Positions 39,178-46,672 of a DNA stretch of 46,672 bases are shown here, in pieces. Under the pieces are notes generated by a model. The model ran no database searches, was not told where the DNA came from, and saw only the letters and a list, made by a program, of their open reading frames with translations. Each line of letters opens with the position of its first letter. The stretch's first letter is position 1. The DNA is from Acinetobacter sp. P8-3-8 (lineage in GTDB: Bacteria; Pseudomonadota; Gammaproteobacteria; Pseudomonadales; Moraxellaceae): positions 1 through 46,672 of the forward strand of contig NZ_AFIE01000026.1 of the NCBI RefSeq assembly GCF_000214135.1, in the 5' to 3' direction. The position numbers and the translations under genes were made by a program.

Positions 39178-40332
39178 ATGATTATTTCTTCTGCAAATGA
39201 CTACCGTGAAGCCGCACGACGTCGTTTACCACCATTCCTTTTCCATTACATCGATGGTGGTGCGTATGCGGAATATACACTGAAACGCAATGTGGAAGAT
39301 TTATCAAAAATTGCGTTAAGGCAGCGTGTTTTAAACGACATGTCGCAGTTGAGTTTAGAAACCAAGCTGTTTGATGAAACTTTATCTATGCCAGTTGCAT
39401 TATCACCTGTAGGGCTTACAGGAATGTATGCGCGCCGTGGTGAGGTTCAAGCTGCTGTTGCTGCGGATAAAAAAGGAATTCCGTTTACTTTGTCTACAGT
39501 TTCAGTATGTCCAATTGAAGAAGTTGCACCTGCAATTAACCGTCCGATGTGGTTTCAGTTGTATGTATTGCGTGACCGTGGCTTTATGAAAAATGCTTTG
39601 GAACGTGCTAAGGCTGCAGGCTGTTCTACATTAGTATTCACCGTGGATATGCCAGTTCCTGGTGCACGCTATCGTGATGCACATTCAGGTATGAGTGGAC
39701 CAAATGCAGCAATGCGTCGTTATATGCAATCATGCTTCCATCCACATTGGGCATGGAATGTCGGCTTGTTAGGACGTCCACATGATTTAGGCAATATTTC
39801 TAAATACTTGGGGAAACCGACAGGTCTTGAGGATTATATCGGTTGGTTAGGTAATAACTTTGATCCCTCTATTTCATGGAAAGACCTTGAGTGGATTCGT
39901 GAGTTTTGGGATGGCCCAATGGTGATCAAAGGCATCCTTGATCCTGAAGATGCGAAAGATGCTGTACGTTTTGGCGCAGATGGTATTGTAGTTTCAAATC
40001 ATGGCGGTCGTCAGCTAGATGGCGTTCTATCTTCTGCTCGTGCGCTACCTCCAATTGCAGATGCTGTAAAAGGCGATATTAAAATTCTAGCGGATTCTGG
40101 TATTCGTAATGGCTTGGACGTTGTGCGTATGCTGGCATTGGGTGCGGACACTTGTATGTTAGGCCGTGCTTTTGTTTATGCATTGGGCGCAGCAGGCGGT
40201 GAAGGTGTTTCTAATCTGCTGGATTTAATCGATAAAGAAATGCGTGTGGCAATGACTTTAACAGGTGCAAAAACCATTGCTGATATTACTTCAGATTGTT
40301 TAGTGAAGTTAGAGAAATCATTGGTGGGGTGA
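39178..40332 (+). CDS. lldD: L-lactate dehydrogenase (quinone, FMN)
   Basis: 384 residues. FMN-dependent alpha-hydroxyacid dehydrogenase fold with catalytic H275 in [11 protein letters not shown]24 in [10 protein letters not shown] and the [14 protein letters not shown] segment. It oxidises L-lactate to pyruvate and passes electrons to quinone at the membrane. The numbering of H275 equals that of E. coli LldD. The start lies 2 bases after lldR. Confidence 0.97.
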   Translation: MIISSANDYREAARRRLPPFLFHYIDGGAYAEYTLKRNVEDLSKIALRQRVLNDMSQLSLETKLFDETLSMPVALSPVGLTGMYARRGEVQAAVAADKKGIPFTLSTVSVCPIEEVAPAINRPMWFQLYVLRDRGFMKNALERAKAAGCSTLVFTVDMPVPGARYRDAHSGMSGPNAAMRRYMQSCFHPHWAWNVGLLGRPHDLGNISKYLGKPTGLEDYIGWLGNNFDPSISWKDLEWIREFWDGPMVIKGILDPEDAKDAVRFGADGIVVSNHGGRQLDGVLSSARALPPIADAVKGDIKILADSGIRNGLDVVRMLALGADTCMLGRAFVYALGAAGGEGVSNLLDLIDKEMRVAMTLTGAKTIADITSDCLVKLEKSLVG

Positions 40333-40385
40333 TTCCTACTTTATAAATAAATGTTTCTCATATAAAAGTATCGCTATTCATAGAT

Positions 40386-40499
40386 AATCCCTCCCAACCT
40401 CCCTTTAAAAAAGGAAGGAGCTACACCAACTAGGAATATTTTTGGGTGAAAAGTCCCCCTTTGGAAAAGGTGAGGGGCATTGCTCCGCAAGGGGGGATT
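40386..40499. repeat. Palindromic intergenic repeat inside the lld operon
   Basis: About 114 bp with ends AATCCCTCCC and GGGGGGATT. Inside, CTCCCTTT/AAAGGAAGGAG and TCCCCCTTT/AAAGG... form further stems. Its sequence (GAGGGGCATTGCTCCGCAAG) is of the palindromic kind dispersed in Acinetobacter genomes. It lies between lldD and dld, and could act as a processing or attenuation site. Confidence 0.7.
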
Positions 40500-40521
40500 T
40501 GAATAATTGGAAATAACAACT

Positions 40522-42219
40522 ATGAACACCCAATCCTCTACTAAACACACCATTCAAAATCTAGTCAGTATCGTTGGTAAACAGCACGTCTTAATTGATG
40601 ACAATGATACTCGGCTCTATCGTCAGGGACGGCGCTATGGATCAGGACAAGTCCTTGCAGTTGTTGTTCCAGGAACTTTGCTTGAGCAATGGCAAGTGTT
40701 ACAAACTGCGGTAAATGCAAATTGTATCGTGATCATGCAAGCTGCGAATACTGGATTGACAGGTGGTTCAACGCCATTTGGCGATGATTATGATCGTCCA
40801 GTCATTTTAATGAGTACACGACGCTTGGTTGGTATTCAAGTGATTAACCAAGGTCAACAAGTGATTTGTTTACCAGGTGCGACACTGGATCGACTTGAAA
40901 AAGAATTAGCTCAATTTAACCGTGAACCTCACTCAGTGATTGGTTCATCGTGTATTGGTGCATCTGTTTTGGGTGGTGTCTGTAACAACTCTGGCGGTGC
41001 ATTGGTTCGTCGTGGCCCTGCTTATACGGAATTGGCACTTTATGCACGTATCAATGATTCAGGTGAATTAGAACTGGTGAATCATTTGGGGGTGAACTTA
41101 GGTGAAACACCCGAAGAAATTCTCAGCACGCTTGAAAATAAAAATTATCAAATCAATGATGTTATTAACAATTCAGATTGTTGTGCATCGGATCATCGTT
41201 ATGCACACGATGTTAAACAGGTCGATGAAAATACTCCTGCACGTTTTAATGCTGATCCATCCCGTCTTTTTGAGGCGTCAGGCTCGGCAGGTAAAGTTTG
41301 TGTTTTTGCAGTACGTTTGGATACTTTTGAAAAAATTCCAAGTCAGGTGTTTTATATCGGTACAAATTCACATGATGATTTAACTGAAATTCGCCGTTTT
41401 TTATTGAAGGATTTACCTCGTTTACCTATTGCGGGTGAATACATTCACCGTGTTGCTTATGATATTGGTGCGGAATACGGTAAAGATACGTTTATGTTTA
41501 TTGAAAAATTTGGCACGGCAAAAGTGCCTGCTGCTTTTGCGATGAAAGATAAAGTCGATGGTTATCTTGAAAAATTTGGTTTGAGAGGATTATCAGATAA
41601 AATTTTGCAAATCATCACCAAATTCATGCCGAGTCATTTACCTAAACGTATGAATGAATTTCGTGATTTGTATGAACATCATCTGGTTATTCGCATTGAA
41701 AATCAGGATGTTGAACAGGTAAAATTATTTTTAAAAGACTATTTCCAACATAAAGCATCTGGTGACTATTTCCATTGTACTGATGAGGAAGGGCGTAAAG
41801 CATTTTTACATCGTTTTGCAGTTGCTGGCGCTGCAATCCGTTATCGAGATACCCATCGTTCAGAAGTTGAAGATATTGTGGCGCTTGATATTGCATTACG
41901 TCGTAATGATCGTGAGTGGGTGGAAACTTTACCCAAAGAAATGGATGAATTGATCATCCATAAACTATATTACGGTCATTTTTTATGTCATGTTTTTCAT
42001 CAGGATTATATTGTCAAAAAGGGTGTAGATCCTTTAGCCATGGAACATCAAATGTGGCATTTACTGGATAATCGTGGTGCGGAATATCCTGCTGAGCATA
42101 ATGTTGGGCATTTATATATTGCCAAACCTGCTTTAAAAAACCATTATCAAAAGTTAGACCCAACCAATAGTTTTAATGTCGGGATTGGACAAACCAGTAA
42201 ATTAAAATATTGGAAATAA
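40522..42219 (+). CDS. dld: D-lactate dehydrogenase (quinone)
   Basis: 565 residues from ATG 40522; the frame is open from a TTG five codons earlier. FAD-binding PCMH domain with AANTGLTGGSTPFGDDYDRP and GSSCIGASVLGGVCNNSGGALVRRGPAYTE; the C-terminal part holds the membrane-binding and cap regions. It oxidises D-lactate to pyruvate at the inner membrane. It is separated from lldD by the palindromic repeat but has the same direction; a terminator follows. Confidence 0.97.
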   Translation: MNTQSSTKHTIQNLVSIVGKQHVLIDDNDTRLYRQGRRYGSGQVLAVVVPGTLLEQWQVLQTAVNANCIVIMQAANTGLTGGSTPFGDDYDRPVILMSTRRLVGIQVINQGQQVICLPGATLDRLEKELAQFNREPHSVIGSSCIGASVLGGVCNNSGGALVRRGPAYTELALYARINDSGELELVNHLGVNLGETPEEILSTLENKNYQINDVINNSDCCASDHRYAHDVKQVDENTPARFNADPSRLFEASGSAGKVCVFAVRLDTFEKIPSQVFYIGTNSHDDLTEIRRFLLKDLPRLPIAGEYIHRVAYDIGAEYGKDTFMFIEKFGTAKVPAAFAMKDKVDGYLEKFGLRGLSDKILQIITKFMPSHLPKRMNEFRDLYEHHLVIRIENQDVEQVKLFLKDYFQHKASGDYFHCTDEEGRKAFLHRFAVAGAAIRYRDTHRSEVEDIVALDIALRRNDREWVETLPKEMDELIIHKLYYGHFLCHVFHQDYIVKKGVDPLAMEHQMWHLLDNRGAEYPAEHNVGHLYIAKPALKNHYQKLDPTNSFNVGIGQTSKLKYWK

Positions 42220-42293
42220 TGTCCAAGTCATTCGCTCAATCATTCTTGAAATCCTATCCAGATTATCGACCGATGATTTTGAGGATTTGCATG

Positions 42294-42322
42294 ATCAGCC
42301 ATATAGATTCAATATGGCTGAT
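42294..42322 (+). terminator. Terminator of dld
   Basis: ATCAGCCATAT pairs with ATATGGCTGAT around a 7-base loop, followed by TTTATTTT. Confidence 0.85.
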
Positions 42323-42356
42323 TTTATTTTACTGCTTTACTTTTTATTTTTACTTT

Positions 42357-43187
42357 TTATTGATTCGTTTTTTTATTCCCAAGCTTTGAAGAAATAAATC
42401 CGAGAATAAAGGCACTGATAAAAAATACAATGACTGCATATAGTGTTGAATGTGTGTTAAACCAAGTTGTCAGTGTGAGTACAACCACAATTGCAGTAGA
42501 AATCCAGATTGAAAGCCCAGAAGATTTGGGTGGATCAGATAGGGGATTTTCTTGGTTTTGTATATCTTGCTCAAGAAGCGTATCTTTTAACTCAGACAAT
42601 GTGTTGTTGTTATTGACACCATAAAAGAAGTAAGAGTGATTATCAAAACGTGCAAAATCAGTTCTTTGATATTCTACAAACTCATTATTATCGGTATTGT
42701 CTTTTTGGAAACTTTGAATTTGCTGTAAAGGTTTGATTAAAAAATCAACATCATTTAAATCTAAAGCTAATCCACTGGTTCTTAACAAGATATATTCAGG
42801 ATAATGTTGTTCGATGAGCGATTTAAATAAATCAAATTGGAATGTATTTTCAGGGCCAAAAATCTCTATAAAGATCGATTTATGATTTTCTAAATTGATT
42901 AATGCCTGTTTTTGATCGACGACTAAATATGCATATAAATGATCGTCAAAAAGAGTTTGATATTCTGCTAGAGCATCTAGATTACGTTCATCATTGATAT
43001 CGAAATCATCTGTATATTTTGCCCAGAAAATATTTTCCTGTTTAAACAGCATAAACCATAGAATAGGAATAAAAGCATCCGCTTCGAGTTCAAATGATGC
43101 GTTTTGAAAAAATTCAGCCCATTGATTTTGACTGCCTAAGGGCATCAGGCTGAGATGTGAACTCGTTAAAAATACAGGATGGCTCAT
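42357..43187 (-). CDS. Hypothetical protein with two C-terminal membrane segments
   Basis: 276 residues. The N-terminal 170 residues are acidic and soluble (ELEADAFIPILWFMLF, AYLVVDQKQAL, EYILLRTSGLALDLND). A linker with many Asn/Glu/Gln residues leads to two membrane helices at about 228-265 (WISTAIVVVLTLTTWF, YAVIVFFISAFILGFISS). No signal peptide and no family I recognise. It converges on dld. Possibly genus-specific. Confidence 0.75.
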   Translation of the reverse strand: MSHPVFLTSSHLSLMPLGSQNQWAEFFQNASFELEADAFIPILWFMLFKQENIFWAKYTDDFDINDERNLDALAEYQTLFDDHLYAYLVVDQKQALINLENHKSIFIEIFGPENTFQFDLFKSLIEQHYPEYILLRTSGLALDLNDVDFLIKPLQQIQSFQKDNTDNNEFVEYQRTDFARFDNHSYFFYGVNNNNTLSELKDTLLEQDIQNQENPLSDPPKSSGLSIWISTAIVVVLTLTTWFNTHSTLYAVIVFFISAFILGFISSKLGNKKTNQ

Positions 43188-43385
43188 ATTTTAATATGCT
43201 CTATTTCTATACGTTTTTAATAAGGATATTTCAAATTCGTTAAACTGAGTCTTTGAAATTGTTGTAAAGCTGTATATGAATGATTCGATGAACATTTATA
43301 GATATATCAGCTCGTTGGGATAATTGACACTATTTACGTTGAAAATAACATAAAAAGCCATCCCAAAAATGGTAAAAATAGATAA

Positions 43386-45464
<2,079 letters not shown>

Positions 45465-45562
45465 GCAAAAAATGCAAAATTGATGAAACAATATGCATTT
45501 GAATACTTTAAGTTTATATTTCTCTTGTCAGAAATTAAAAAGCTTAGTATTCTTGCGCACAT

Positions 45563-45652
45563 GGAAGCGTGGCAGAGCGGTTTAATGCACCGGTCTTGAA
45601 AACCGACGAGGGTGTGAGTCCTCCGTGAGTTCGAATCTCACCGCTTCCGCCA
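45563..45652 (+). tRNA. tRNA-Ser(UGA)
   Basis: 90 bases. Acceptor GGAAGCG pairs with CGCTTCC, the anticodon TGA is at 45597-45599, a long variable arm is present (GAGGGTGTGAGTCCTC), the T arm is GTGAGTTCGAATCTCAC, and CCA is encoded at the end. The outermost pair of the anticodon stem is a C-A mismatch. Confidence 0.97.
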
Positions 45653-45660
45653 AATATCTA

Positions 45661-45694
45661 AATAAGCCCTTGTTTTTACGAGGGCTTATTTTTT
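45661..45694 (+). terminator. Terminator after tRNA-Ser
   Basis: AATAAGCCCT pairs with AGGGCTTATT around a 10-base loop, followed by T's. Confidence 0.85.
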
Positions 45695-45791
45695 GTCTGT
45701 GGTTTTACCCCTCAGCCTACCCACATCGAATGTTGGGAATGTTGGATTTACTGGGAACTGACAATACTTTTTATTTTGAAGTGCTTTAAAA

Positions 45792-46184
45792 TTAAAATAT
45801 ATGTAAGAAAATTCTATTTAAAAAAATTAAATAAGGGATAAAGTTTGCTAAAATCATAATCCATATGAAAATTTTACGTGAACTAGGCTCATATCCTGTT
45901 CGGTTGAAATGAGACCAAATATAGTGAGGCATAAACTCATCCATTGGCCAAGCTAATGTTTCTCCTGCTTTTACACGCAATGATCTTTCCCATTTGGTTA
46001 AAAAGCATCCCATATTTCGTTTGCGATTTATGACGCCATAAAACACACAAATCATATGAAATATCATTAAGCTATTAAATGGAAAAGCTATTAGTCCTCC
46101 GATTAGTACAAATAAAATAAAAGCCATATGCCAAGCTGCTATACACCTAGCCAATAATAAATAGAGAAATCTACGTAAGTTCAT
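45792..46184 (-). CDS. Small membrane protein, DUF2784-like
   Basis: 130 residues from ATG 46184 (MNLRRFLYLLLARC), which overlaps the upstream gene's stop; the frame extends five codons further. About three membrane segments: FILFVLIGGLIAFPFNSL, MIFHMICVFYGV and the C-terminal FIWIMILANFIPYLIFLNRIF. The CFLTKWERSLR segment between them resembles DUF2784 proteins. It is translationally coupled to the radical SAM-like gene upstream. Function unknown. Confidence 0.7.
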   Translation of the reverse strand: MNLRRFLYLLLARCIAAWHMAFILFVLIGGLIAFPFNSLMIFHMICVFYGVINRKRNMGCFLTKWERSLRVKAGETLAWPMDEFMPHYIWSHFNRTGYEPSSRKIFIWIMILANFIPYLIFLNRIFLHIF

Positions 46185-46672
46185 TTTCAATATCTGCAAT
46201 TTGTACGACCTTTATCAAATCAAATTTATCCCAGTTGTCTTGTTCTCTATAGCGCACGTTGTATTCGCAAAAAGAAATCAATTGACCATGATTATTTAGA
46301 GTATGGTGGCAACACGCTGAAACTCTATCTTGGTCATAATTAAATTGATCCATAAAAGGCTTTATTACAATGCCAAATACATCTTCAGTACGGATTAAAT
46401 AACGGCTGATTTTGGCAAATAAAGTTTTAAAAAAACCATGTTTATTGGTACCTAACATACCTCGTAATTCTTGTTGATCTAATAAAGTTTTATTAGCAAC
46501 ATCATTCATGATGCTGTCTAAATCAACAAATTTAGCGATATTAATAAAGAGCCCAAATCGCCGTACAAACAATGTTACCCAGCCACAATTTGGGTGGCTA
46601 CATGGTATGGGTAAGAAGTCATTTTGTGTTACATATTTGGGAAAAGCATTTGCAACACCTTTGGCTACATCA
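46171..46672 (-). CDS. C-terminal part of a radical SAM-like protein, cut by the window edge
   Basis: The frame is open to the window edge and reads DVAKGVANAFPKYVTQNDFLPIPCSHPNCGWVT in part; the FLPIPCSHPNC motif is found in C-terminal regions of certain radical SAM proteins. Further on there are CCHH and C...C residues (RVSACCHHTLNN). The start and the CxxxCxxC cluster would lie outside the window. The apparent internal TTG start at 46572 is not needed. Its end overlaps the membrane protein gene by 14 bases. Confidence 0.65.
   Translation of the reverse strand, partial: DVAKGVANAFPKYVTQNDFLPIPCSHPNCGWVTLFVRRFGLFINIAKFVDLDSIMNDVANKTLLDQQELRGMLGTNKHGFFKTLFAKISRYLIRTEDVFGIVIKPFMDQFNYDQDRVSACCHHTLNNHGQLISFCEYNVRYREQDNWDKFDLIKVVQIADIENELT

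Overview
The window looks like a chromosomal segment of an Acinetobacter species. It is low in G+C. It carries a LexA-like UmuD homologue of 203 residues whose cleavage and catalytic residues fall at the numbering described for Acinetobacter UmuDAb, with a divergent small gene that fits DdrR. It also has the trpGDC, lldPRD-dld, ubiCA, hemE and glnA arrangements usual in that genus. The species is not identified from the sequence.

Layout. 1-5057 is an accessory region. On the minus strand there is a deaminase-type toxin ORF followed by three tandem immunity-like paralogues, the last one frameshifted. Head to head with the toxin lies the C-terminal part of an RTX protein. 5253-6387 is the ddrR/umuDAb pair with a shared operator. 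6865-17308 mixes housekeeping genes (class II aldolase, pirin, SIR2 deacetylase, L,D-transpeptidase, hemE, DUF817, DUF3015, DUF4105, hemerythrin) and holds three copies of a 286-375 bp non-coding element with inverted ends and target duplications; two of these flank the SIR2 gene in opposite orientation. 17498-23607 has a GNAT, folE, an Smr protein, a DUF389 membrane protein and trpGDC. 23847-26500 has a small Acinetobacter-type protein, a long AT-rich spacer, and a gene pair coding a novel-looking protein and a conservon-type (CvnD-like) GTPase. 26501-33583 has glnA with NtrC and sigma-54 sites, ubiCA, a lipoprotein hydrolase, a second MITE-like element and argG. 34180-36110 is a divergent LysR/DMT exporter pair. 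36550-42219 is the lactate utilisation operon lldP-lldR-lldD-dld with two palindromic operators in front and a palindromic repeat before dld. The end has a hypothetical membrane protein, fadH, tRNA-Ser(UGA), and a truncated radical SAM-like gene coupled to a small membrane protein.

How the genes work together. Lactate is imported by LldP and oxidised by LldD (L) and Dld (D) under LldR control. UbiC and UbiA do the first two ubiquinone steps. TrpG, TrpD and TrpC act in tryptophan synthesis. UmuDAb and DdrR form the DNA-damage co-repressor pair. The least described parts are the immunity array with its orphan toxin, the modular mobile repeats, and the GTPase pair.
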